The notes: generated by a model from the letters alone, not told the origin. Positions 1 to 6,765 are shown, numbered from the stretch's first letter. The stretch: 12,401 bases of DNA from JAEUIA01 sp038330085 (GCA_038330085.1 JBBQNP010000134.1:1-12401); one strand, 5' to 3'. Program-made: numbers and translations.

Positions 1-203
1 TCGAGGTGGCCGAGAAGCGCGACGTCAAAGGTCTCTACAAGAAGGCCCGCGCCGGCGAGATCGAGCACTTCACCGGCATCACCGATCCGTACGAGCCGCC
101 ATTGAAGCCGGAAGTCGTGATCCACACGCACACCGAGCAAGTCGAGCAGAGCGTCGTCCGAGTTCTCGAGCACCTCGAAAAGATTGGCCTGACGAACCGC
201 TGA
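1..203 (+). CDS. cysC: Adenylyl-sulfate kinase (APS kinase), C-terminal end only
   Basis: APS kinase phosphorylates adenosine 5'-phosphosulfate to PAPS in cytoplasmic sulfate assimilation. Only the last 67 codons are present, read from base 3, and the start lies outside the window. The visible segment carries the family's C-terminal signature: 'EVAEKRDVKGLYKKARAGEI' followed by 'FTGITDPYEPPLKPEVVI' and a short final helix. This matches the substrate-binding end of CysC, or of the CysC half of a CysN-CysC fusion; which of the two cannot be decided from this end. The frame stays open to base 1 and the gene stops with TGA at 201-203. It converges on a minus-strand gene, with a nested inverted repeat in the 81-bp gap. 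Family assignment is strong; the architecture upstream is unknown. Confidence 0.9.
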   Translation, partial: EVAEKRDVKGLYKKARAGEIEHFTGITDPYEPPLKPEVVIHTHTEQVEQSVVRVLEHLEKIGLTNR

Positions 204-206
204 CGC

Positions 207-280
207 GATCTCGCGCTCGACGCGCTCAGGGTCGAGTGATCGAGGATCACGGTCGCTCGCGTCGTTCGCAGCGCGAGATC
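207..280. repeat. Nested inverted repeat between convergent genes, possible bidirectional terminator
   Basis: The outer arms gatctcgcgct (207-217) and agcgcgagatc (270-280) are perfect 11-bp complements. The next bases inward, cgacgcg (218-224) and cgcgtcg (258-264), are perfect 7-bp complements, with a 5-nt bulge (265-269) on one side. A third hairpin, gtgatc-gag-gatcac (236-250), sits in the centre. The structure fills the gap between the stop of cysC and the stop of the facing gene, where a shared terminator would be expected. There is no U-tract on either side, so a classical rho-independent terminator is not proven. Confidence 0.55.
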
Positions 281-284
281 GTGG

Positions 285-722
285 TCAGTGACCGGGGAGT
301 TGTGCAATCAACGTGCGCAAGTCGATGTCCGCGTCCTCGCCCGTGCCGCCGATCTCTCCGTCCGCCCCGAGCGAGATCACGTTCGGCTCTGTTTCGTTTC
401 CGCTGGGCTGGACGTAGAGGTACGGGTGTCCCCACGGGTCCTGCGGAAGACTCTTGCGGGCAAGGTAGCGGTATCCGAGTGCGTCGGGCTCGACGAGTTC
501 CTCGAGCCTCGTCGGGAAGTGCCCGTCATGGTTCATGGCGAACTCCATCGTGGCGCTGAAGATCGAGACGATGTCGGCCTGCACCCACCCGCGTGGGCTG
601 ATGCGGCAGCATACGACCCTCGGCGCGAAGAAGATGAGGTACCCCAGCGCGATCACACTGAGCGTGATGATCGGCGCGAAGGACATCACGAATGGACGGA
701 CCCAATTGCTCCGAGCGGACAC
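285..722 (-). CDS. GspG-like (type II secretion major pseudopilin fold) membrane protein
   Basis: This 145-residue protein has one N-terminal membrane segment (about residues 11-33) and a GspG-type C-terminal domain. The domain shows the helix 'ADIVSIFSATMEFAMNHDG', then 'LPQDPWGHPYLYVQPSG' (92-108), then 'VISLGADGEIGGTGEDADI' (115-133). These match the conserved 'LP.DPWG.PY' and 'SLGADG..GG.G..ADI' calcium-binding region of type II secretion protein G. It lacks the usual prepilin leader (G|F[S/T]LIE), so it is probably an anchored stand-alone relative rather than a processed pseudopilin. The start is GTG at 722, with gaggg four bases upstream. No other gsp gene is in view. The role is unknown; the fold assignment is good. 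Confidence 0.8.
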   Translation of the reverse strand: MSARSNWVRPFVMSFAPIITLSVIALGYLIFFAPRVVCCRISPRGWVQADIVSIFSATMEFAMNHDGHFPTRLEELVEPDALGYRYLARKSLPQDPWGHPYLYVQPSGNETEPNVISLGADGEIGGTGEDADIDLRTLIAQLPGH

Positions 723-871
723 GCAGCCCTCGACGCTCGGTGCGGCGGTGACTTCCCAACTTGATTCCGCGGGGTTTCTCGGGAGATACCGGCACGGTCG
801 CCCGCCTTCGATCGTCAGAGCGTACGGCGTGATCGCAAGACACTGCTGGAGCGGTCACCATTCAGCTCATT

Positions 872-948
872 GGCACCGCATTTCTGCCAGTCACCTGAGC
901 AGCACGTTCAACTTGTCGAACGGCGTGCTCGTGACCTGGGGAATGTGA
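872..948 (+). pseudogene. Orphaned C-terminal tail of a planctomycete-type secreted protein
   Basis: The last codons read 'STFNLSNGVLVTWGM' then TGA (946-948). This closely matches the end of the intact FG-GAP protein at 4904-6535, 'STFNLTNGLEVTWGN'. Just upstream, 'WHRISASHL' aligns with the intact copy's 'WYRNAAAFCTP' but is one residue shorter and has lost the cysteine. Further upstream the similarity fades at once, and no signal peptide or body domain is found. I read this as the remnant of a lost paralogue. The 5' limit given is where similarity becomes unconvincing. Confidence 0.6.
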
Positions 949-1032
949 TTCGGGAGGTGCCCGATGCCGCAGCCTCGGTCCACTCCCAACCAGACCCGCA
1001 CGGAGCGGATCGGACGGGCGGTTCCCGGCAAG

Positions 1033-1055
1033 GATCGCCGAAAATACCGGCGATC
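1033..1055 (-). terminator. Hairpin downstream of the TPR gene, possible terminator
   Basis: gatcgccg (1033-1040) and cggcgatc (1048-1055) are perfect 8-bp complements around a 7-nt loop. The hairpin begins about 20 bases after the stop of the minus-strand TPR gene, where a terminator is expected. No U-run follows on that strand, so the terminator call is tentative. Confidence 0.35.
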
Positions 1056-1075
1056 GGCGCATAGCACCTGCGCGA

Positions 1076-2020
1076 TTATTTCTTCTTGCCCTTCTCGCCC
1101 TTGCCTTTGTCCTTGCCCGTGTCGCCGCCCGAACTTCCGCCCATCTGATCCATGAAGCCCTTGAACTGCGCGTAGAGGTTCTGGAGCTCGGGGTCTTTGC
1201 CGCCCAGATCGAAGTACTTCTTGTAGTGCTCGAGCGCTTTCTTGGTGCGCTCCTCGTCCGTGTACATCGGATTGCGCGTGTGACACAGGATCGCGAGGTT
1301 CTTGTGCGCGTCGAGGAAGTTCGGATCGAGCGCGAGCGCGGCCTCGTACGACTCGATCGCCAACTTGTCCTTGCCGTCGCGCTCCTGCGCCATCGCTTCG
1401 AGGAACGGTCCCATCGGGTGCTTCGGCAGCGCCTTCGCGAGACCTTGCGCGGCCTTCAGCGCGGACGCGTTGTCGTTCTCCGCCCACAGCCACTCGCACC
1501 AGCCGCGCACCACCGTCGGGTTCTTCGGATCCATCCCGAACGCAGCGCCCAACTCCGACTTCGCTTCCTTGGTCTTCTTCATCTTCAGATGGAGCTGACC
1601 CATCGCGAGCACGGCCATCGGATCCTTCGGATCCATTTTGATCGCGCTTTCGAGCGCCTTTTCGGCCTCGTCGTCCTTCGATTGCGCAGCGAGTGCCCGC
1701 CCGAGTCCGACCGCAGCCGGCTCGGCCTTGTCGTGTTTCTCGAGCACGTTTGCGAACGCCGTCTCCGCGCTCGGCGCGTCGCCGAGCACGAGCAACGCTT
1801 CACCGCGCACGTACTGCGCCTTCAGGTAGTCCGCAGAATCGGCTGCGACCTTGCCCGCGATGTCAGCAGACTTCTTCCATTCGCCGGCCTTGAACGCGGT
1901 CATCGCACCGTCGAGGCCGCTCGCAGCTCCCGTCGTCTGCGCGAAAGCAGCAGCCGCGGTCACGAGCCCGAACACGACGGGAAGCAGCGCGCGCGCGCTG
2001 CAAGTGCGGAACGATTGCAT
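1076..2020 (-). CDS. Secreted tetratricopeptide-repeat protein with Gly/Lys-rich tail
   Basis: This 314-residue protein begins with a signal peptide (residues 1-27, likely cleavage AFA|Q). It then runs as helical TPR units to about residue 285; clear units include 'AEKALESAIKMDPKDPMAVL', 'AKSELGAAFGMDPKNPTVV' and 'AIESYEAALALDPNFLDAH'. The tail, from about residue 294, is almost only G, K, S, D and E and ends in lysines. TPR arrays are protein-binding scaffolds, so a role in an exported or periplasmic complex is likely, but no enzyme domain is present. The start ATG has gagg five bases upstream. It lies last in a minus-strand series after the sigma, anti-sigma and small secreted genes; the 102-bp gap before it means co-transcription is possible but not shown. 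Confidence 0.85.
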   Translation of the reverse strand: MQSFRTCSARALLPVVFGLVTAAAAFAQTTGAASGLDGAMTAFKAGEWKKSADIAGKVAADSADYLKAQYVRGEALLVLGDAPSAETAFANVLEKHDKAEPAAVGLGRALAAQSKDDEAEKALESAIKMDPKDPMAVLAMGQLHLKMKKTKEAKSELGAAFGMDPKNPTVVRGWCEWLWAENDNASALKAAQGLAKALPKHPMGPFLEAMAQERDGKDKLAIESYEAALALDPNFLDAHKNLAILCHTRNPMYTDEERTKKALEHYKKYFDLGGKDPELQNLYAQFKGFMDQMGGSSGGDTGKDKGKGEKGKKK

Positions 2021-2122
2021 GGGAACCTCGCATCCAACTGCAGCGAGCGCCAGGTGAAAGAGGGCCGACGACGCCTCGCTACAAACGCCGCCGGCCCCGG
2101 GGAACTGTGCTCCTTCGATGTC

Positions 2123-2335
2123 CTAGATCTTCAGCAGGTTCTTCTCGACGCAGGCCGAGACGTCGGCGCGGACCGCAGTGGATGCGGCCAGCGCTTCGGT
2201 ACCGAACGCGCGGTGAGAGTTGGCTGCCTGAGCCAGCGGGCATTCGTTGTCGCAGCGGAAGCCTTTGAAGGCTTCGTGAGCGATGACGGGTGCCGCGAGC
2301 AAGGTCAGGATCGAGAGCACGAACAGGTTCTTCAT
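2123..2335 (-). CDS. Small secreted protein with CxxxC and a third cysteine
   Basis: I do not recognise this 70-residue protein. Residues 1-19 form a clear signal peptide (MKNLF, a hydrophobic core, cleavage after VIA). The mature part is about 51 residues with three cysteines: C28 and C32 in 'RCDNECP', and C62 near the end. Three histidines (H20, H41 and the residue context around it) are not arranged as an obvious metal site. The gene has the best ribosome site in the window (aaggaggt, five bases before ATG), which argues for a real and possibly abundant product. It lies between an anti-sigma factor carrying a thioredoxin-like domain and a secreted TPR protein. A disulfide or metal role is inference only. 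Confidence 0.75.
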   Translation of the reverse strand: MKNLFVLSILTLLAAPVIAHEAFKGFRCDNECPLAQAANSHRAFGTEALAASTAVRADVSACVEKNLLKI

Positions 2336-2340
2336 GGTTG

Positions 2341-2348
2341 ACCTCCTT
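2341..2348 (-). promoter_or_regulatory. Strong Shine-Dalgarno site of the small secreted gene
   Basis: On the minus strand this reads aaggaggt, five bases before ATG (2335-2333). It fixes the start of the 70-residue gene and is much stronger than the ribosome sites of its neighbours. Confidence 0.85.
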
Positions 2349-2428
2349 GTCGTTGGGCCATGAACACCGACACAGACAAGGGCTCACGCGATCGGACCGG
2401 AGTTCATCCGGCGGAATCCGGGGGCGTC

Positions 2429-2449
2429 AGTGCACTCTTTCACTGCACT
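2429..2449. repeat. Short inverted repeat in the gap upstream of the small secreted gene
   Basis: agtgca (2429-2434) and tgcact (2444-2449) are 6-bp complements with a 9-nt spacer. They overlap a 9-nt direct repeat, tgcactctt (2431-2439 and 2444-2452). It lies in the 215-bp gene-free gap between the anti-sigma gene and the small secreted gene, about 95 bases upstream of the latter's start. It may be an operator-like site, but the arms are short enough to occur by chance. Confidence 0.25.
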
Positions 2450-2550
2450 CTTGCCCTGCGCCCGTCGGTGCGCGCCCGCTGCGCCTCTCGGTCGACGCGA
2501 GTCCGTTCACCTGCGGGGCTGCACACCCACAGCGCCGTTGCGCCGTCCTG

Positions 2551-3678
2551 CTACAAACGGCGCGCGGTGATGGGGAACGGTCCGCCCTGACGCCACGCCG
2601 AGGCCACGGCGCGCAAGTCCGCTTCGAACGGAGTGCCCTGGAAGCGGCGGATCGCGGACTCGAGCTCCGCTCGCGCACCCGCCGGATCGCCTTCGGAACG
2701 CTGCCGCGCGTGTTCGATCGCACGTCGCGCGGAGATCCCGAGCTCAGACAGACCGGCTTCGGCTTGCGCGGCGAACGCCGGCTCGTCGCGCTGCTTCGTC
2801 ATCCTCACGAGCGTTCGAGCGGCATCGCCGAGCTGGCCCGCTTGCTCGTCGGTGCGTGCGCGTTCCCAATCCTCCGCGAGCTCGCGCACCTGGAACCACT
2901 TCGGTGCCTGCACGTCCTGCAACGCGCTGGAGAGTTCGCCCTGCATGTCGACCTCCGCCATCGTGCCGCCGAACGTGCGCATGATCTCGCCGCGGTCGTC
3001 CTGCAGCTCGAGCAGCGGATAGCGCCGGTTCCACAGCTCGGAGCGGTCCTTCTCGTCGAGGCTCATCAAGTCGATCGCGACCGGCACCGAGCGCGCGACG
3101 AGCGCCTGGATCTTCGGATCGCGGAACTCGTTGGCCTGGAATCCGGCGCAGATCGGGCAGCCGTCGATGTATCCGTAGACGAACACCGGACGCTCGAGCA
3201 CCGCGCTCACTGCGCGTGCGTCTTCCATCGAGTTCAGCCAGTGGATCTTGCCGTCTTCGATCGGCGACCAGTTGGCGAGCACGGTCGGGATGTTCGGAAC
3301 GACCGGCGGAACGAGGTCGGCGGAATCCATCGGGATCGCCTGCATCTTCACGATCGGCACGCTCTGCTGGCCGAAGCGCCGCACCGCGTACGCCGCGACG
3401 CAGGCGGCCGCGAGCAGCAGCGCCGCGGCGGCGACGCGACGCCAGCGCATCGACGTCACGGGCCGCTCGTGTTCCGCCGCCACGATATCGTCGACCGTCA
3501 CGCCGCTCGCGGGAACGACACCCAAACCCGGCGCGGTCGCGTGCCACACGAGGCGCATCTCCTCGGCAGCGCGTCCGAGCTCGGGATCGCGCGCGATCTC
3601 GCTCTCGAAGCGTGCACGCTCGTCCGCGGGCATCGTGCCCTCGATCCATGCGCGCAGTTGGTCGAACCAGGTGTCCAT
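2551..3678 (-). CDS. Membrane anti-sigma factor fused to a thioredoxin-like domain
   Basis: The 375-residue protein has an N-terminal cytoplasmic helix-rich segment (1-80). Its 'WFDQLRAWIEGTMPADERAR' and 'IARDPELGRAAEEM' resemble planctomycete anti-sigma N-termini but lack zinc-binding His/Cys. One membrane segment follows (81-99). The outer part has a thioredoxin-fold region, 'RPVFVYGYIDGCPICAGFQ' with CPIC at 174-177, 'DPKIQALVARSVPVAIDL' and 'YPLLELQDDRGEI'. A helical C-terminus (260-375) is probably TPR-like. The gene starts 62 bp after the ECF sigma stop on the same strand, which supports the pairing. By analogy, the N-terminus would hold the sigma factor at the membrane and the redox-active outer domain would receive the signal. 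Binding and redox sensing are inferred; the domain order is read from the sequence. The ribosome site is weak. Confidence 0.75.
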   Translation of the reverse strand: MDTWFDQLRAWIEGTMPADERARFESEIARDPELGRAAEEMRLVWHATAPGLGVVPASGVTVDDIVAAEHERPVTSMRWRRVAAAALLLAAACVAAYAVRRFGQQSVPIVKMQAIPMDSADLVPPVVPNIPTVLANWSPIEDGKIHWLNSMEDARAVSAVLERPVFVYGYIDGCPICAGFQANEFRDPKIQALVARSVPVAIDLMSLDEKDRSELWNRRYPLLELQDDRGEIMRTFGGTMAEVDMQGELSSALQDVQAPKWFQVRELAEDWERARTDEQAGQLGDAARTLVRMTKQRDEPAFAAQAEAGLSELGISARRAIEHARQRSEGDPAGARAELESAIRRFQGTPFEADLRAVASAWRQGGPFPITARRL

Positions 3679-3740
3679 TACGGTGTATTAGGTTCTCGGT
3701 CAGGTAGATCCAGCGGGGTTCATGTGGTTCGTCAGCATGT

Positions 3741-4271
3741 TCAATCCGTCGAAAGCTCCGGTGCCTGGCGCCGCAACCTTGCTGCGAGCAGCTCGACCGC
3801 CCGCGCCAGCCGCGACTCGATCGTCTTGCGCGGCACGCCGGCCATCTCGGCGATCTCGGCGCATGACAAGCCCTCGAAGCGGAAGAGGATGAACGCCTCG
3901 CGCGGTCCCTCCGGCAGCGTGTCGACCGCCGCGCGCACCCGCTTCACGAGCACCTCGCGCGCCTCGCTCTCTTCGTAGTCGGAAAGCGGAGTGCACGCCG
4001 GCTCTTCGTCGGTGCGTCGCGCGATCGCATCGCGCCGGTCTTGTTTTTGGCGAGCGTTCAAGAAGAGATGGAATGCAGTGCGGCGCACGTACCCCGCGGC
4101 GCTGCCACGACCTTCGAACTGGTCGCGCTTCCTCCACACCGCGAGGAACGTCTCCTGGAGAAGGTCCTCGGCATCGCTGGCGTTGCCTGTGAGGTGGCAC
4201 AGGAAACGCATGAGACGATCGCGCTCCGCCTCGAAGAGAGCACGGAACTCCTGCATCCCGAGGTTGGTCAC
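3741..4271 (-). CDS. ECF-type RNA polymerase sigma-70 factor
   Basis: The 176-residue protein shows sigma region 2 at about residues 10-75, with the core-binding motif 'DAEDLLQETFLAVWR' (33-47). Region 4 lies at about 115-165, with 'LPEGPREAFILFRFEGLSCA' and the recognition helix in 'VPRKTIESRLARAVELL'. There is no region 1 or 3, as in extracytoplasmic-function sigma factors. The linker (78-105) is acidic. Start choice is open: GTG at 4271, or ATG at 4256 five codons later. Neither has a good Shine-Dalgarno site, and an in-frame TGA lies upstream of both. The membrane anti-sigma gene follows after 62 bp. A 9-bp inverted repeat overlaps the leader and could affect expression. Confidence 0.92.
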   Translation of the reverse strand: MTNLGMQEFRALFEAERDRLMRFLCHLTGNASDAEDLLQETFLAVWRKRDQFEGRGSAAGYVRRTAFHLFLNARQKQDRRDAIARRTDEEPACTPLSDYEESEAREVLVKRVRAAVDTLPEGPREAFILFRFEGLSCAEIAEMAGVPRKTIESRLARAVELLAARLRRQAPELSTD

Positions 4272-4280
4272 GCGGACGTC

Positions 4281-4309
4281 GCTGACCGCCCACCGATGGC
4301 GCGGTCAGC
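4281..4309 (-). promoter_or_regulatory. 9-bp inverted repeat at the start of the sigma gene
   Basis: gctgaccgc (4281-4289) and gcggtcagc (4301-4309) are perfect complements around 11 bases. The repeat ends ten bases upstream of the GTG start of the ECF sigma gene and covers the place where a ribosome site would lie. It could be a leader hairpin or an operator. One repeat of this size is expected somewhere in a window of this length by chance, so its location is the main argument. Confidence 0.4.
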
Positions 4310-4325
4310 CTCCATGACAACGTGC

Positions 4326-4903
4326 CTATGTCTCCGACCGGAAACAAACCGGAAAGAGATGCAGCCCCACAGCCGCGACCCCTCGAGGAGGCCCGTATTG
4401 CAGGGAAAAGCGGTTCCGGAAGAGCCCATCGGGGTCGTAACGGCGCTTGGCCTGGAAGAAGGGACCGGACAGCGGATAGGCGCGCTCGAATTCTTCACGC
4501 GAGGCATAGGGGCGGTAGGGGAGGTAGTAACGTCCGCCCCAGGTCAGGGCCGCGTCGATCAGCTCGCGCGCTCGAGCTTCAACAGGCTTGCTCGAGAGCG
4601 TTGTCCGTCGTCGAGCGGTGGGTGTCAACCAGGAAGACGACGGCGATCATGCGCTCGACGGCGTAGCGCAGAAAGGTGTCGTCGTCGGGTTCGACGTCGC
4701 GCACACACTCCTTTGGGGTTCACGTCGAACGAACCGACGGCTCTCTCCTCGGGCGGCGTGTTCAGCAGTTCAGTGATACGATCGAGATCGCGGATCGAAG
4801 GTCTGGCTTCCGCGAGACGCAGTGCCGGATCCTTCCTCGACAGCCTGATCGATCTCGCGCTCGGTGCGCGAGGTCCGCTCCACGCAACATCCCTTCGCCT
4901 CGC
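4326..4903 (-). pseudogene. Frameshifted remnant of an FAD-linked oxidase
   Basis: The 3' part (4583-4326) encodes 'ARELIDAALTWGGRYYLPYR', then 'YASREEFERAYP' and 'KRRYDPDGLFRNRFS'. This is the typical end of FAD-binding (D-arabinono-lactone oxidase/GlcD-like) oxidoreductases. The preceding piece, 'RDVEPDDDTFLRYAVERM' plus 'VVFLVDTHRSTTDNALEQ', lies in another frame (about 4716-4582) and runs into TGA at 4581-4579, so one base too many separates them. Upstream, a further piece containing 'DPALRLAEARPSIRDLDRI' (about 4833-4714) and a piece with 'REIDQAVEE' sit in yet other frames; their link to this gene is less certain. The N-terminal FAD domain is absent, and its place is taken by the divergent FG-GAP gene. 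A dead 3' remnant is the best reading; sequencing errors are the alternative. Confidence 0.7.
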
Positions 4904-6535
4904 ATGTCGCAAAGAACTTCGCTCACCCTCAACGCGATCCGCGGCTCGATCTCCTCTCTCGCGATCGTCTGTGCGTTGGCAGGCTCGGTCCGTGCTCAAG
5001 GCTTCTGCTTCGAGGATGCGGTGCCGGCCTTGTCGAACACGCCGATGCGCACGTTCACGATCGGGGACCTGAGCGGCGACGGATTGCCGGACGTCGTCTA
5101 CACCTTCGGCGTGGCGAGCTCCGTGCCAGGGGGAATACCGTTCTCCATGAGCGTGGCGTTGAACCTCGGTGATGGAACGTTCGGCACTCCGACGCAACTC
5201 TATTTGGCGACGGACACCATCGAGGAGCTGCCTACCGTCCTGACCGAAGACGTCGACGGCGACGGCGATCTCGATCTGGTCGTGCTCTCCGCGCGCTACG
5301 TTCTCGGACCCACCTCAGGAGCCGTCGGAATCTGGATCAACAACGGCGCGGGGACGTTCGCTTTCAGTGCCTGGTACGGCCCGCTTGGTCAGGTTCCCTA
5401 CGCCATCGTCGCGGCCGACATCGACGGGGACTCCGACGTGGACATCCTCTGCACTGCGCAGGTCCAGGCGGGAATCGCCGTCTTGCGCAACAACGGCGCG
5501 GGCACGTTCACCACGACTTCGATCGCCGCGCCATGTTCCTGCTCCGTCATCTACCCCACACCCGGAGACGTCGACGGTGACGGCGACTTGGACCTCGTCG
5601 TCAGCACGACGACGGGCACGTACGTGATGTTGAACTCGGGATCGGGAACGTACACGTCCTCGGGCCCGTTCCAACTCGGCGGCGGATTTCTCGTCGATTT
5701 GGACGGGGACGGGGACTTGGACCTGCCGGACGTTTTCTACAGCCAGGGGTACCACCTGACGGTGTACCTCAATCAGGGCAACGGCACGTTCGTGAGCGGG
5801 TGGACGGGATCCTTGCCCACGACCGAAGGCACTGCCTGGGCCGACGTCGACGGTGACGGTGACGTGGACTTCGTCGGGACGGGCGCGGGCGCGCAGTTTC
5901 TGCTCAACCAGGGGAACGCGACCTTCGGCTCGCCCATGTCCGTGCCGGGCACATCCAGCCTCGACGTACACGTCGCGGACTTAGACGGGGATGGAGACGC
6001 CGATGTCCTGACGGGCGGCTCGAACGCCAACGGGCTTGTCTTGTTTCGCGGCTGCAGGGTGGCGGGCACTCCGTTCTGCGCCGGTGATGGATCGGGAACG
6101 GCATGTCCGTGCGGCAATGCCAGCGCCGTTGGAGCGGACGCCGGCTGCTCGAATTCGTTGGGCACGGCGGGAGTGATGCGAGGCATCGGCATCGCGCGGA
6201 TTTCGAGCGATTCGTTCGTCCTTGCCGGCAGCGGCATGTCGAACTCCGGCGCGCTGTACTTCCAAGGAACTGCTCGCGTCGCTGCCGGCGCGGGTGCGGT
6301 GTTCGGCGACGGACTGCGCTGTGCCGGTGGAGCGATCGTGCGGCTCGCTACGAAGACCAACGTCGCCGGCGCTTCGCGGTTCCCGGCCGCTGGAGATCCG
6401 TCGCTCTCCGTGCGCGGCATGGTGACGACGCCGGGCACGCGCACGTACCAAGTGTGGTACCGCAACGCAGCGGCCTTCTGCACACCGTCGACGTTCAACC
6501 TCACGAACGGCCTCGAGGTCACGTGGGGGAATTGA
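4904..6535 (+). CDS. Secreted FG-GAP/VCBS-repeat protein with cysteine-containing C-terminal module
   Basis: The 543-residue protein starts with a signal peptide (cleavage near SVRA|Q, residue 31). It then has an FG-GAP/VCBS beta-propeller-like region with seven calcium-loop motifs: DLSGDGLPD (55), DVDGDGDLD (116), DIDGDSDVD (172), DVDGDGDLD (222), DLDGDGDLD (265), DVDGDGDVD (314) and DLDGDGDAD (359). From about 384 a separate module follows, with 'FCAGDGSGTACPCGN', 'GCSNSLG', 'FGDGLRCAGGAIVRL' and the final 'TYQVWYRNAAAFCTPSTFN' plus 'LTNGLEVTWGN'. This module is a recurrent C-terminus in planctomycete secreted proteins; its function is not known to me. ATG 4904 was chosen because the signal peptide begins there; the longer frame upstream overlaps the FAD remnant. 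No clear ribosome site is visible. A surface or extracellular binding role is likely. Confidence 0.88.
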   Translation: MSQRTSLTLNAIRGSISSLAIVCALAGSVRAQGFCFEDAVPALSNTPMRTFTIGDLSGDGLPDVVYTFGVASSVPGGIPFSMSVALNLGDGTFGTPTQLYLATDTIEELPTVLTEDVDGDGDLDLVVLSARYVLGPTSGAVGIWINNGAGTFAFSAWYGPLGQVPYAIVAADIDGDSDVDILCTAQVQAGIAVLRNNGAGTFTTTSIAAPCSCSVIYPTPGDVDGDGDLDLVVSTTTGTYVMLNSGSGTYTSSGPFQLGGGFLVDLDGDGDLDLPDVFYSQGYHLTVYLNQGNGTFVSGWTGSLPTTEGTAWADVDGDGDVDFVGTGAGAQFLLNQGNATFGSPMSVPGTSSLDVHVADLDGDGDADVLTGGSNANGLVLFRGCRVAGTPFCAGDGSGTACPCGNASAVGADAGCSNSLGTAGVMRGIGIARISSDSFVLAGSGMSNSGALYFQGTARVAAGAGAVFGDGLRCAGGAIVRLATKTNVAGASRFPAAGDPSLSVRGMVTTPGTRTYQVWYRNAAAFCTPSTFNLTNGLEVTWGN

Positions 6536-6718
6536 TCGTCGGGCCGCTGCGCGCGATGTCCATCTGAAGTCGGAGCGTCTTCGATGTGACGATTCGTTAC
6601 GAGCGCGGTGCGTGCCCGGTACTCAAACGAACAAGCGCTGGACATCGATCGAGCGAGCCGCCACGCATCGGTTGGCTGACCGCGCAATGAACTGACCGGC
6701 CAACAACGACGCTTCGCT

Positions 6719-6765
6719 TGATGATGGGCGGCGGGTTACCGCGCCCGTCAGCTGTTACATCATCA
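6719..6765. repeat. Two-tier hairpin upstream of the channel gene
   Basis: The outer arms tgatgatg (6719-6726) and catcatca (6758-6765) are perfect 8-bp complements. Inside, gggc-g-gcgg (6726-6734) pairs with ccgc-gccc (6739-6746) around a gtta loop with one bulged G; one G (6726) can belong to only one of the two stems. The structure lies about 50 bases before the start of the interrupted channel gene and about 185 bases after the FG-GAP stop. It may be a terminator-like or leader structure; no U-run follows. Confidence 0.45.

Larger units (their letters stand above)
723..1075. other. Gene-free stretch holding a decayed tail remnant and a small hairpin
   Basis: I see no intact gene here. 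The only recognisable coding trace is the tail remnant ending at 948. A hairpin at 1033-1055 lies just past the stop of the TPR gene. The upstream region of the GspG-like gene (723 onward) shows no promoter I can support beyond its ribosome site. Confidence 0.5.

Noticed and set aside
2290..3978. A 562-codon open frame on the plus strand opposite the anti-sigma gene
   Set aside because: Arginine-rich antisense translation with no domain; it spans the anti-sigma gene and parts of its neighbours' regions on the other strand.
4676..4903. A 76-codon N-terminal extension of the FG-GAP protein
   Set aside because: It would bury a clear signal peptide inside the protein and overlaps the FAD oxidase remnant; ATG 4904 is the natural start.
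5240..6000. Recurring gacgtcgacggtgacggcgac-like units resembling a repeat array
   Set aside because: They are the codons of the DxDGDGDxD calcium loops at irregular spacing inside one protein, not a CRISPR array or a DNA satellite.
4299..6685. An 11-base word gctgaccgcgc shared by the sigma leader repeat and the 6675-6685 region, which could be a common operator
   Set aside because: Shared 11-mers are expected by chance many times in a GC-rich window of this length, and the flanking bases differ.
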